Below are positions 26,725-34,588 of a stretch of 64,000 nt of DNA, in pieces. Position 1 is the first letter of the stretch. Each line of letters begins with the position of its first letter. The stretch comes from Martinezella tropici (GTDB lineage: Bacteria; Pseudomonadota; Alphaproteobacteria; Rhizobiales; Rhizobiaceae): assembly GCA_000799755.1 (NCBI GenBank), contig JUHI01000002.1, forward strand, positions 124,001 to 188,000, given 5' to 3'. Position numbers and translations under genes: made by a program. The notes below the pieces were generated by a model. The model made no database searches, had not been told where the DNA came from, and saw only the letters and a list, made by a program, of their open reading frames with translations.

Positions 26725-27540
26725 CTAAATATTCTGATCCATCGTCTCGGCCGGTATCTCGTCGGCGCGGTGGATACGGACCACCACGGCAGGCACGCCG
26801 GCGACGGTGCAATGTGGCGGAACAGGCTTCACGACGACGCTGCCGGCCGCGACCTTGCTGAAAGCGCCGACTTCGATGTTACCGAGGATCTTGGCACCGG
26901 CGCCGATCATGACGCCGTGGCGGATCTTCGGGTGACGGTCGCCGCTTTCCTTGCCGGTGCCACCTAAGGTGACGTTCTGCAGGATCGACACTTCATCCTC
27001 GATGACGGCGGTTTCGCCGATGACGATGCCGGAGCCGTGGTCGAGCATGATCGAGGTGCCGATCTTCGCCGCCGGATGGATATCCGGGCCGAAAACCAGC
27101 GAGACGAGGTTGGAGAGCCAGCTCGCAATTTCCGTGCGGCCTTCCGTCCAGAGCGCATGGGCGATGCGGTGGGTCTGCAGGGCATGAAAGCCCTTGAGGT
27201 TCAAAAGCGCATGCAGATAGGTGGTGCAGGCGGGGTCGCGGGTTCGCACGGCAACGAGATCCGCTTCGGTCGCCTGCAGGATAGCCGGATATCGCGTCAG
27301 CACGTCCGACAGCAGCGACAGCATGTCGCCATGCTCGATCCTGATGACGCAGAGACGGGCGGCCAGCACATTGGCAAGGCTTTCGGCACTGGTGTTGCCC
27401 GCCAGCAATTGTGCCTGCAGCAGCGAGGCGAGCGTCGGCTCGCGTTCCGCAAGCTTGCCGGCTTCGCAACGGATCACATCCCAGACGTTTTCTGCTGGTG
27501 CAGGGGAATTTCCGGCAACCGCCGTTCCTGACTGGGGCAT
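26725..27540 (-). CDS. cysE: Serine O-acetyltransferase
   Basis: A 271-residue enzyme making O-acetylserine for cysteine synthesis. It has an N-terminal helical SATase domain (ENVWDVIRCEAGKLAEREP) and a C-terminal left-handed beta-helix of hexapeptide repeats. The active-site Asp-His is in MLDHGSGIVIGET and the second His in GDRHPKIRHG. The C-terminus ends ...DQNI, the terminal Ile that inserts into cysteine synthase. ATG at 27540 has AAGGATC before it; the longer open frame upstream is the shadow of the WD40 gene. It starts 17 nt after the WD40 gene and is therefore probably part of the COG0523-WD40 operon. Confidence 0.94.
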   Translation of the reverse strand: MPQSGTAVAGNSPAPAENVWDVIRCEAGKLAEREPTLASLLQAQLLAGNTSAESLANVLAARLCVIRIEHGDMLSLLSDVLTRYPAILQATEADLVAVRTRDPACTTYLHALLNLKGFHALQTHRIAHALWTEGRTEIASWLSNLVSLVFGPDIHPAAKIGTSIMLDHGSGIVIGETAVIEDEVSILQNVTLGGTGKESGDRHPKIRHGVMIGAGAKILGNIEVGAFSKVAAGSVVVKPVPPHCTVAGVPAVVVRIHRADEIPAETMDQNI

Positions 27541-27557
27541 GATCCTTGTCTTTCTGT

Positions 27558-28547
27558 TTAGGCCGAGACGTCGACGACGCCGCAGTCGCCGGCTTCGGAA
27601 GCGAAGGCGAGTAGCTTGCCGGATTTGCTCCAGCTCATCGAGGTGATCGCACCCTTGCCGGGCCGGCGCAGGAGCGCCTCCTTGGCGTCGCCGAGGCGTA
27701 CCGCCAAAATCATGCCGTCGATGAAGCCGATGGCAAGGATATCTTCGGCCGGATGGAATTTTACCGAGGTGGCCATGATGTTGGCGCGGCTGCCGAGCTC
27801 GAGCGGCGCCTTGCCCATCGGGCCGTCCTTGCCCTGGAAGGGCCAGACGATTGCCGCAGGAGCACCCGACGAGGCAAGCCATTTGCCCTTGTTCGACCAC
27901 GAAAGCGACTTCACCTTGGCGGGATAACCGGTCATGCGCATGTGGCGGGCTTCGGCGCCCGGCTTCGTGTCTAGCTTCCAGCCGTGCAGGGCGTTTTCCT
28001 GCATGGTCGTGACGATGAACTGGCCATCGGGCGAGAAGGTGACGCTGGTATGGGCGCCCTTCCATTCCAGATTGACCGGCTGGGCGCTCATGCCGACCCA
28101 ATGCAGCGATACGCCGTTATAGCGGGAAACGGCGATGCGCAGGCCCTTGGGCGCAAAGGCGATGCCTTCGACCGTGCGTTCCTCGGCAAACTCTTTCGTG
28201 GTGCCGTCGGATAGGCGTACGAAGGCACTTTTGCCATAGGAATAGGCGACGGCGCCCTGCGGGCCGGCCGCAAGCTGGCTGATCCATTTGCGCGGCGCTT
28301 CGGCGAGGGTCGTCGTACTGCCATCGGCGGCGATCCGCAGCACCTTGCCGTCTTCACCGCCCGAAATCAGGCTCTCGCTGTGGGGGTCGCGGATGCATGT
28401 CAGCATCCCTTGGTGGGCTTGGGTAACCTTGTCGCCACCTTCGAGGCGGTGCACTGCGCCGGCGGCGCTGGCGAAGAAGGGGGTGTCACCTAAAAATTCG
28501 ACGGCCAGAACGTGGCCGTCGATATCAAGCGGAGCAACAGTCGGCAT
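27558..28547 (-). CDS. WD40 repeat protein
   Basis: A 329-residue protein made of about seven WD40-like blades (VTFSPDGQFIVTTM; VKSLSWSNKGKWLASSG; ITSMSWSKSGKLLAFASEAG), predicted to form one beta-propeller. No signal peptide is visible, so it is cytosolic. Its ATG shares one base with the TGA of the COG0523 GTPase gene (TGATG), which indicates translational coupling. WD40 proteins are scaffolds, so it may bind the GTPase or its client. Its molecular role is unknown to me. Confidence 0.9.
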   Translation of the reverse strand: MPTVAPLDIDGHVLAVEFLGDTPFFASAAGAVHRLEGGDKVTQAHQGMLTCIRDPHSESLISGGEDGKVLRIAADGSTTTLAEAPRKWISQLAAGPQGAVAYSYGKSAFVRLSDGTTKEFAEERTVEGIAFAPKGLRIAVSRYNGVSLHWVGMSAQPVNLEWKGAHTSVTFSPDGQFIVTTMQENALHGWKLDTKPGAEARHMRMTGYPAKVKSLSWSNKGKWLASSGAPAAIVWPFQGKDGPMGKAPLELGSRANIMATSVKFHPAEDILAIGFIDGMILAVRLGDAKEALLRRPGKGAITSMSWSKSGKLLAFASEAGDCGVVDVSA

Positions 28548-29674
28548 CAGGCAGACGCCTCGCAGGCCTTGAAGCTTGCTTCTAGCTTCTCGCGGTCAAG
28601 CTCGCGGCCGATGAAGACGAGGCGGCTTTCATGCTTCTCGCCATCCTTCCAGGGGCGCTGATGATCGCCCTCGATGATCATGTGTACGCCCTGGACAACA
28701 TAGCGCTCCGGATCATCCTTGAAAGCGATGATACCCTTGAGGCGCAGGATGTTCGGCCCCTGCGTCTGCGTGATCTTCTGGATCCAGGGGAAGAAGCGTT
28801 CGGCATTCATCTCGCCGCCGCGCAGCGAAACCGACTGTACGGTCACGTCATGGATCGGCGAGGGGGCATGGTGATGGTGGCCGTGATCATGATCATGATC
28901 ATGGTGGTGATGATCATGGTCGTGGTCATGATGATGATGGTGGTGATCGTGATCATGGTCGTGATGGTGATGGTGATGATCGCAATCCGGCCCGCAAACG
29001 TGATCCTCGTGGCCATGCTCGAGGAAGTGCGGGTCGTTTTCGAGGGCACGTTCCAGGTTGAAAGCGCCCTGGTCCAGCACGCGGGCGAGATCGACGCCGG
29101 AGCGGGTCGTCTTGTAGATGCGGGCGGCCGGGTTGATGGCGCGGACGACATCCTCGATCTGGGCCAGCTCTTCCGGCGAAACGAGATCGGACTTGTTGAT
29201 GACGACGACATCGGCGAAGGCGATCTGGTCTTCCGCTTCGCGGCTGTCCTTCAGGCGCAGCGGCAGGTGCTTGGCGTCGACGAGCGCGACGACGGCGTCG
29301 AGTTCGGTCTTGGCGCGGACATCGTCGTCCATGAAGAAGGTCTGGGCGACGGGAACGGGATCGGCAAGGCCGGTGGTTTCAACGATGATGCCGTCAAAGC
29401 GGCCGGGGCGGCGCATCAGTCCTTCGACGACGCGGATCAGGTCGCCGCGGACGGTGCAGCAGACGCAGCCATTGTTCATTTCGTAGATTTCTTCGTCGGA
29501 TTCGACGATGAGGTCGTTGTCGATGCCGATCTCGCCGAACTCGTTGACGATGACGGCGTATTTCTTGCCGTGATTTTCCGAAAGGATACGATTCAGCAGC
29601 GTCGTCTTGCCGGCGCCGAGATAGCCGGTGAGAACGGTAACGGGAATGGGCTTTTGCGTGGCTGTTTCGGTCAT
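28547..29674 (-). CDS. COG0523 (CobW/ZigA-type) GTP-dependent metallochaperone
   Basis: A 375-residue GTPase. Walker A is [12 protein letters not shown] near the N-terminus, the CXCC metal motif is [13 protein letters not shown], Walker B is [11 protein letters not shown], and the guanine motif is VINKSDLV. A strikingly His/Asp-rich insert lies at about residues 223-268, followed by the C-terminal CobW domain ([19 protein letters not shown]). This layout fits zinc-related COG0523 proteins rather than cobalamin synthesis, and no cob genes are near. ATG at 29674 has GAGGCTCCC before it. A Zur-box-like palindrome lies 93 nt upstream. Confidence 0.93.
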   Translation of the reverse strand: MTETATQKPIPVTVLTGYLGAGKTTLLNRILSENHGKKYAVIVNEFGEIGIDNDLIVESDEEIYEMNNGCVCCTVRGDLIRVVEGLMRRPGRFDGIIVETTGLADPVPVAQTFFMDDDVRAKTELDAVVALVDAKHLPLRLKDSREAEDQIAFADVVVINKSDLVSPEELAQIEDVVRAINPAARIYKTTRSGVDLARVLDQGAFNLERALENDPHFLEHGHEDHVCGPDCDHHHHHHDHDHDHHHHHHDHDHDHHHHDHDHDHGHHHHAPSPIHDVTVQSVSLRGGEMNAERFFPWIQKITQTQGPNILRLKGIIAFKDDPERYVVQGVHMIIEGDHQRPWKDGEKHESRLVFIGRELDREKLEASFKACEASA

Positions 29675-29766
29675 GGGAGCCTCGAAATATGGAAGGTTGC
29701 CCCGGGGAGCAGACATTGGTCGGGTTTCATATAAGGAGTTGGAGACGCCAGTTCAAAGGCTTTTAT

Positions 29767-29783
29767 ATGTTATAAGATCACAT
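29767..29783 (-). promoter_or_regulatory. Candidate Zur box of the COG0523-WD40-cysE operon
   Basis: ATGTTATAAGATCACAT is a 17-nt imperfect palindrome (half sites ATGTTAT and ATCACAT, 6 of 7 complementary). It matches the proteobacterial Zur consensus ATGTTATA-N-TATAACAT at all but two specified positions. It is centred about 100 nt upstream of the COG0523 start, and COG0523 genes are classic Zur targets. Zinc starvation would then induce the operon. Confidence 0.65.
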
Positions 29784-29814
29784 TGGATTGCGGATGGTCG
29801 AACCCGGCCGCCGG

Positions 29815-30606
29815 TCAGGTCAGTGTCGACAGGTCGAACTTGTCGACATCTTCGAGCAGTTCAACGAGGCCCTTGACGGCGTGGGCGATCAGCTTCTCGC
29901 CTTTGGCGGCAGTTGCCGCGCTCGCATTGCCGGCCACGCCCCGCTCGCTCAGATCGGACATTTTCCAACCGAAGGCATGGGGACCATAGGCCCGCAGATG
30001 GCTGAAGTCCTTGATGAATTCCGATTGGCGCGACGGAAAGTTTGCCGCCTTCGACATATCCACCTTGTCCGGATGGAGGGCGAGCATGACCGATGTCTCG
30101 ATATCGCCGCCGTGGATATCGATGGCTTTGTCATCGGGTGCAATCAGTCCGTCCGGCACGCCGAATCGCGTCCAGCTGGTTGCGACCGCCAGCATGTTGA
30201 ACCGCACACGCGCTTCCGTCGCGACGATGGTCATCAGCGGAGAGTTGCCGCCATGGGCATTCAGCATGACGAGTTTGCGGATGCCGAGCTTGCCCAACCG
30301 CTCGGCGATCGCGAGCCAGCGGCGCACGGCCTCGTCGAAGGCCAGCGTCCTGGTGCCGGCGACATCGATATGTTCGATCGAGTAGCCGACGGGCTCGACG
30401 GCAAGGAAGGTGACCGGCAAATTGGCCGGCAAAGCAACCTTGAGGCGTGAGACGATTCCCTCGGCAATAAGCGTATCGGTTTCGAACGGCAGATGCGGGC
30501 CGTGTTGCTCATAGGCGCCAAGTGGCAGCACGGCGATCCATTTTGTTCGCTCTTTAGCCGTCAATGTTTCATCATTGTCATCGAAACATGGCAAAGGATG
30601 CGCCAT
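29815..30606 (-). CDS. Creatininase family amidohydrolase
   Basis: A 263-residue protein of the creatininase/MftE/ArfB fold. The metal ligands appear in LPLGAYEQHGPHLPFETDT (Glu, His, Asp), MLNAHGGNSPL, and HGGDIETSVML (Glu). Members hydrolyse creatinine, formamidopyrimidines or peptides; the exact substrate is unknown. It is divergent from a MarR gene with an 86-nt shared upstream region and lies upstream of, and separate from, the Zur-box promoter. Confidence 0.9.
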   Translation of the reverse strand: MAHPLPCFDDNDETLTAKERTKWIAVLPLGAYEQHGPHLPFETDTLIAEGIVSRLKVALPANLPVTFLAVEPVGYSIEHIDVAGTRTLAFDEAVRRWLAIAERLGKLGIRKLVMLNAHGGNSPLMTIVATEARVRFNMLAVATSWTRFGVPDGLIAPDDKAIDIHGGDIETSVMLALHPDKVDMSKAANFPSRQSEFIKDFSHLRAYGPHAFGWKMSDLSERGVAGNASAATAAKGEKLIAHAVKGLVELLEDVDKFDLSTLT

Positions 30607-30647
30607 CTGAGGGTGTGCCTCTTGTTTATGTCAATAACCTGCGCAAT

Positions 30648-30663
30648 GTCATAGCGTGATGAC
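30648..30663. promoter_or_regulatory. Inverted repeat in the creatininase/MarR divergent promoter
   Basis: GTCAT at 30648-30652 and ATGAC at 30659-30663 form an inverted repeat with a 6-nt spacer, 30 nt before the MarR gene. It is a plausible autoregulatory MarR operator but short. Confidence 0.35.
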
Positions 30664-30692
30664 TTCGCGGCGAAAAGGTCAACGGAATCACG

Positions 30693-31205
30693 ATGGGCAA
30701 AAAGAACAAGGTCGGGAAGAAAAGTAAGTCAGGTAAGAAGAAGGATCACCGTGACTACACGCTTGCCGATCTGTCGCCGGCATTGACGCAGGCGGCGCGA
30801 TCCATGCGCACGGTGATGACGCGCAGCCTGACGGCAAGCGGTCTCTATGCCGGACAGGATGGCGTCATTCTTGCCCTGGCGGCGAATGACGGGCTTCCGG
30901 CCGGCACGCTGGCGCAGAAACTCGGCGTCAAGGCACCGACGATGACGCGCACAATCGGACGCATGGAGGCGCAGGGCTTCGTCGAACGACGGCCGGATGC
31001 CGAGGATGCGCGGCTTACCAAGGTCTATCTGACTGATACAGGGCGAAACAGCGTCAGCGAGATCGAAAGTTCGGCCGCAAGCTGCGATGAGCTGGCGACC
31101 CGCGGCTTCTCGGAAAAGGACATCCGATCGCTTGTGCGCCTGCTCAAGACGATCGAGCACAATCTCCAGGCCGGCGATGACGACGAGGATGAAGGCGAAT
31201 TCTGA
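30693..31205 (+). CDS. MarR family transcriptional regulator with Lys-rich N-terminus
   Basis: A 170-residue protein. The MarR winged helix is LAQKLGVKAPTMTRTIGRME with wing RRPDAEDARLTKVYLT. The first 25 residues are unusually basic (nine Lys in the first 18 residues), a tail that may add non-specific DNA binding, and the C-terminus is acidic (GDDDEDEGEF). It is divergent from the creatininase gene with an inverted repeat in between, which suggests it controls that gene and itself. Confidence 0.88.
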   Translation: MGKKNKVGKKSKSGKKKDHRDYTLADLSPALTQAARSMRTVMTRSLTASGLYAGQDGVILALAANDGLPAGTLAQKLGVKAPTMTRTIGRMEAQGFVERRPDAEDARLTKVYLTDTGRNSVSEIESSAASCDELATRGFSEKDIRSLVRLLKTIEHNLQAGDDDEDEGEF

Positions 31206-31324
31206 GAATCCTCAAGAAATTCGAGTTGCGCGCCGCGATTAAAGCTTTTAATTAAATATTTTAAATTCCGGAATCGCAAAGCGAACGGAATATGTTACGG
31301 CTGCGTTTCACGGGGAGGGAGCGC

Positions 31325-32344
31325 GTGGCGCAAAAGATAAAGCTTTCGACGATTGCGGAAACGCTCGGCATTTCTACGGCAACGGTGTCTTTGGCTCTAC
31401 GCGACAGTCCGCTGGTTGCGGTCAATACGCGAGAGAAGATCAAGGACCAGGCGCGAGCGCTGGGTTACATCTATAATCGCCGTGCGGCGAGCCTCCGAAC
31501 GTCCAGGTCGGGCATTATCGGCGTCGTCGTTCACGACATCATGAACCCCTTCTACGGGGAAATCCTGAAGGCGATCGAAAGCGAGCTTGATCGCAGCCGG
31601 CACACTTTCATTCTCTCCAACCATTACGATTCGGTCGAGAAGCAGCGGACCTTCATCGAGACGCTGCTGCAGCTCGGCGGCGACGGTGTCATCATGTCGC
31701 CGGCGATCGGCACGCCACCGGAGGATTTCGAGCTGGCGGAAGAGAACGGGATGCCGGCTATCCTCGTTGCGCGACAGATCGAGGCGCTGGATCTGCCGAC
31801 CTATCGCGGCGACGACAGCTACGGCATCTCGCTTGCCACCAATCATCTGATCAGCCTTGGCCACCGTTCGATCGCCATGATCGGCGGCACGGACCAGACC
31901 TCGACGGGGCGCGATCGCTATCAGGGCTATGTCAATGCGCTGCGCAAGGCGGGCATCGAGGTCGATCCCAATCTGCGCATTCCCGGCGCCCGCTCCAAGC
32001 AGGGCGGCTTCGAGGCGGCGGTGCATTTTTTGTCGCTGCCGCAGAAGCCGACGGCGGCGGTCTGCTGGAACGATCTGGTCGCTATCGGCCTGATGAACGG
32101 CATTTCCCGCGCCGGGCTCGTGCCGGGGCGCGACATCTCGGTTACCGGCTATGACGATCTGGAGGAGGCGGCGATCGCAACGCCGGCGCTGACGACTGTC
32201 TGGAATGGTCAGGCCGAGGTCGGAAGGCTTGCAGCGCGGGCACTTTTGGATAGATTGGCGGGAAGCCATGAGCCGGATGGTATCCACCTTATCAAGCCAG
32301 AAATGCGCATCCGCCAGTCGACGGCGCCCTACAAGGCTCGCTAG
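31325..32344 (+). CDS. LacI family transcriptional regulator
   Basis: About 339 residues. The N-terminal LacI helix-turn-helix is IKLSTIAETLGISTATVSLALRD with hinge ALGYIYNRRAASLRT, followed by a periplasmic-binding-protein-like effector domain (GIIGVVVHDIMNPFYGEIL; IAMIGGTDQTSTGRDRYQGY; ISVTGYDDLEEAAIATPALT). GTG at 31325 is chosen because GGGAGGGAGCGC precedes it. The upstream 119 nt are AT-rich and include the palindrome AAAGCTTT at 31241-31248. It probably regulates sugar-related genes; the 2-hydroxyacid dehydrogenase gene downstream is a candidate. Confidence 0.92.
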   Translation: MAQKIKLSTIAETLGISTATVSLALRDSPLVAVNTREKIKDQARALGYIYNRRAASLRTSRSGIIGVVVHDIMNPFYGEILKAIESELDRSRHTFILSNHYDSVEKQRTFIETLLQLGGDGVIMSPAIGTPPEDFELAEENGMPAILVARQIEALDLPTYRGDDSYGISLATNHLISLGHRSIAMIGGTDQTSTGRDRYQGYVNALRKAGIEVDPNLRIPGARSKQGGFEAAVHFLSLPQKPTAAVCWNDLVAIGLMNGISRAGLVPGRDISVTGYDDLEEAAIATPALTTVWNGQAEVGRLAARALLDRLAGSHEPDGIHLIKPEMRIRQSTAPYKAR

Positions 32345-32395
32345 GACGCTTCAGCCCTCACGGAATCCCTGAGCCAATCAGTCTCGTTGTGTTCT

Positions 32396-32504
32396 CGCAA
32401 TTCCGGGCGCCAAACCGATGCGCGCTTTTCCTGGGATTGCTTTATCTCTTTGTTTTCACGCAATTCTGGACTCAAAACCGCTTCGCACTTTTGCTGGAAT
32501 TGCT
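32396..32504. repeat. Two tandem copies of a 46-nt rhizobial intergenic motif
   Basis: Copy 1 at 32396-32441 and copy 2 at 32459-32504 match at 37 of 46 positions by hand alignment. Each begins CGCAATTC and ends GATTGCT or GAATTGCT, so the ends are complementary (GCAATTC/GAATTGC) and each copy can fold into a hairpin. They lie between the LacI gene and the dehydrogenase gene; the last copy is 34 nt before the dehydrogenase start. Confidence 0.75.
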
Positions 32505-32538
32505 CTAGCGCCAAACCGCATCTCAAGAGGAAAGATAC

Positions 32539-33507
32539 ATGTCCGACAACCGCATCGCCGTCCTCGTTCCGGGGAAGATACACCCGCGTGTCCTCGAAAG
32601 GCTCGGAAAGCAGTTCGATGTCATCCCCGCCGAGCGCGATGGCGGTCCGAAGGTCGACGCTGAGACTGCGGCGCGCATTCGCGGCGTCGCTGTTTCCGGC
32701 GGTTTCAATGCGGCCTGGATCGATGCCTTTCCCAAGCTCGAAGTCATCGCCAACTTCGGCGTCGGCTACGACGGCATCGACGTCAAGCACGCGGCCTCAA
32801 AGGGGATCGTCGTCACCAATACGCCTGACGTTCTGAATGACGAGGTCGCCGATACCGCGATCGCCCTGCTTTTGAACACGCTGCGGCAATTTCCGAAGGC
32901 GGAAGCCTGGCTGCGCGAGGGACGTTGGGCCAAGGATGGAGCGTTTCCGCTCTCGCCTTTTGCCATGAAAGGCCGTCGCATCGGCATCAACGGCCTCGGC
33001 CGCATCGGTCTTGAGATCGCAAGGCGACTGGAGCCGTTCAAGGTGAAGATCGGCTACCACACGCGCTCGCCGCGCGATTCGCTGCCTTACGACTACTACC
33101 CGACGCTCAAGGAAATGGCGCAGTCGGTGGACACGCTGATCTCCATCGTGCCGAAGACGGCAGAAACACATAAGGTCATCAATGCGGAGATCCTGTCGGC
33201 GCTTGGGCCGCAGGGCGTGTTCATCAATGTCGGCCGCGGCTGGTCCGTCGATGACGACGCGCTGATCGCTGCACTGGGTAACGGTACGCTCGGTGCCGCC
33301 GGCCTCGATGTCTTCTACGACGAACCGAATGTTCCGGCCGGCTACCTCTCGTTGCCCAATGTTTCGTTGTTGCCGCATGTGGCCTCCGCCTCCGTGCCGA
33401 CACGCGATGCCATGGCTGATCTCGTCGCCGACAACATCATCGAATGGTTTGCGAAGGGTGAGCCTGTGACGCCGGTGCCGGAAACGCCGGTCAAGCCGCG
33501 TGGCTGA
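32539..33507 (+). CDS. D-isomer-specific 2-hydroxyacid dehydrogenase (glyoxylate/hydroxypyruvate reductase type)
   Basis: A 322-residue NAD(P)-dependent dehydrogenase. The Rossmann loop is RIGINGLGRIGLEIARRLE, the substrate-binding/catalytic residues lie in ISIVPKTAETHKVIN (region of the catalytic Arg/Glu) and LLPHVASASVPTRDAM (catalytic His), and the NVGRGWSVDDDAL motif is present. It likely reduces glyoxylate, hydroxypyruvate or a keto-gluconate. AGAGGAAAGATAC precedes the ATG. It ends 1 nt before the convergent amidotransferase gene. Confidence 0.92.
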   Translation: MSDNRIAVLVPGKIHPRVLERLGKQFDVIPAERDGGPKVDAETAARIRGVAVSGGFNAAWIDAFPKLEVIANFGVGYDGIDVKHAASKGIVVTNTPDVLNDEVADTAIALLLNTLRQFPKAEAWLREGRWAKDGAFPLSPFAMKGRRIGINGLGRIGLEIARRLEPFKVKIGYHTRSPRDSLPYDYYPTLKEMAQSVDTLISIVPKTAETHKVINAEILSALGPQGVFINVGRGWSVDDDALIAALGNGTLGAAGLDVFYDEPNVPAGYLSLPNVSLLPHVASASVPTRDAMADLVADNIIEWFAKGEPVTPVPETPVKPRG

Positions 33508-34296
33508 TTATACGGCTTTCTGCGGATAGTGGGCGGCCGTGTGCCGCTCCTTATCCGCAGCATAATCACGTACCGCGTCGCCGAAAGCCACGAACAGCTT
33601 GCGCGACGGCGAATCCGTCTCGGCCCAATATTCCGGATGCCACTGCACGCCGACGGCAAAGGCCTTGGCGCCGATGACGGAGACGGCTTCGATCGTGCCA
33701 TCCTCGGCCAGAGCTTCGACCTGCAGCCTTGGTGCGGTGTCGGCAATCGCCTGGCGATGCAGCGAGTTGACGCGGACTTCGCCGGGACCGACGACACGGG
33801 CGATGCACGAGCCTTCCTTGACGAAGACGCTCTGGCGGATGGAATACATCGTGTCGCGGTCGACATTCGCAGGCTTGCGGTGATCCCAGATGCCGGGTTG
33901 CTCCTGGATTTCGCTGGCGAGCGTGCCGCCGAGAGCGACGTTCAGCTCCTGAATGCCGCGGCAGATGGCGAGCATCGGAATGGCGCGCTCGATGGCGCGG
34001 CGGATCAGCGGCAACGACGTTGCGTCGCGTGCCGGATCGAAGGGGCCGTCGCTGTCGCGCGCTTCCTTGCCATAGAGGGATGGATGCACGTTGGTCGCAG
34101 AACCAGAGACGAGCAGTCCGTCGACGCGATCGAGAATGGCGTCCGCATCGTTGTCGTCCTCGAGCGCGGGCACGATCAGCGCCATCAATCCCGCGGCCTT
34201 CACGGCGGCCCGCACGTATTGCAGCTGCACCGCATGCCAGCTTGTGCCGTCGAATTCACGGATATCGGCGGGGATGGCGATGATCGGTCTGGACAT
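33508..34296 (-). CDS. Class I glutamine amidotransferase, PuuD-like gamma-glutamyl hydrolase
   Basis: A 262-residue peptidase C26 protein. The nucleophile Cys is in LAICRGIQELNVALGG and the catalytic His in AVGVQWHPEYWAE. The family hydrolyses gamma-glutamyl conjugates such as gamma-glutamyl-GABA in putrescine breakdown. No other puu genes are adjacent, so the substrate is open. It abuts the stop of the dehydrogenase gene on the opposite strand. Confidence 0.9.
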   Translation of the reverse strand: MSRPIIAIPADIREFDGTSWHAVQLQYVRAAVKAAGLMALIVPALEDDNDADAILDRVDGLLVSGSATNVHPSLYGKEARDSDGPFDPARDATSLPLIRRAIERAIPMLAICRGIQELNVALGGTLASEIQEQPGIWDHRKPANVDRDTMYSIRQSVFVKEGSCIARVVGPGEVRVNSLHRQAIADTAPRLQVEALAEDGTIEAVSVIGAKAFAVGVQWHPEYWAETDSPSRKLFVAFGDAVRDYAADKERHTAAHYPQKAV

Positions 34297-34588
34297 TCAA
34301 GGCTCCGGAAGCTGCGTGACGGTTTTCACCGAAATCCCTGGATGAGCATGATGTCAATCCGAGGGCAGATACATCTATCGTAAATCTACGCGAAGATGGC
34401 GCGTCCGGCAACGCGCAGCACTTTCCCTAGGGCTTTGTTTCGGCTCGTTATGCGGATGTACAGGAATCGCCATAATGCGGTGCGAGAGCAAACTTGAAAG
34501 AGTGTGTGCGGCATGGTTAGTTCCATCGCTTGCGCCGTGATGGGGAGCGCGCCGTTCCCCTGCAATGCCGTCCGTATGGGAGAATTCG
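34297..34588. other. Divergent intergenic region, no gene seen
   Basis: The 292 nt between the PuuD-like start and the TRAP binding-protein start hold the promoters of both. I see no strong hairpin, repeat or short gene. The ribosome site GGGAGAATTCG sits just before the TRAP gene. Confidence 0.5.

Noticed and set aside
26539..26967. 142-codon plus-strand frame across the gap before cysE
   Set aside because: It runs through a palindromic repeat and into the antisense of cysE; no ribosome site and no protein-like composition.
27541..28101. N-terminal extension of the cysE frame to 458 residues
   Set aside because: The extension is antisense-free but out of frame with the WD40 gene it overlaps and is Arg/His/Gly-rich; ATG at 27540 with AAGGATC gives a normal-length CysE.
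28862..29005. Short-period CATGATCATG-type repeat, briefly considered as a repeat array
   Set aside because: It encodes the His/Asp-rich insert of the COG0523 GTPase in frame; irregular units without spacers rule out a CRISPR array.
31241..31248. AAAGCTTT palindrome upstream of the LacI-family gene as an operator
   Set aside because: Lacks the central CG usual for this family and sits in an AT-rich stretch where such palindromes arise by chance.
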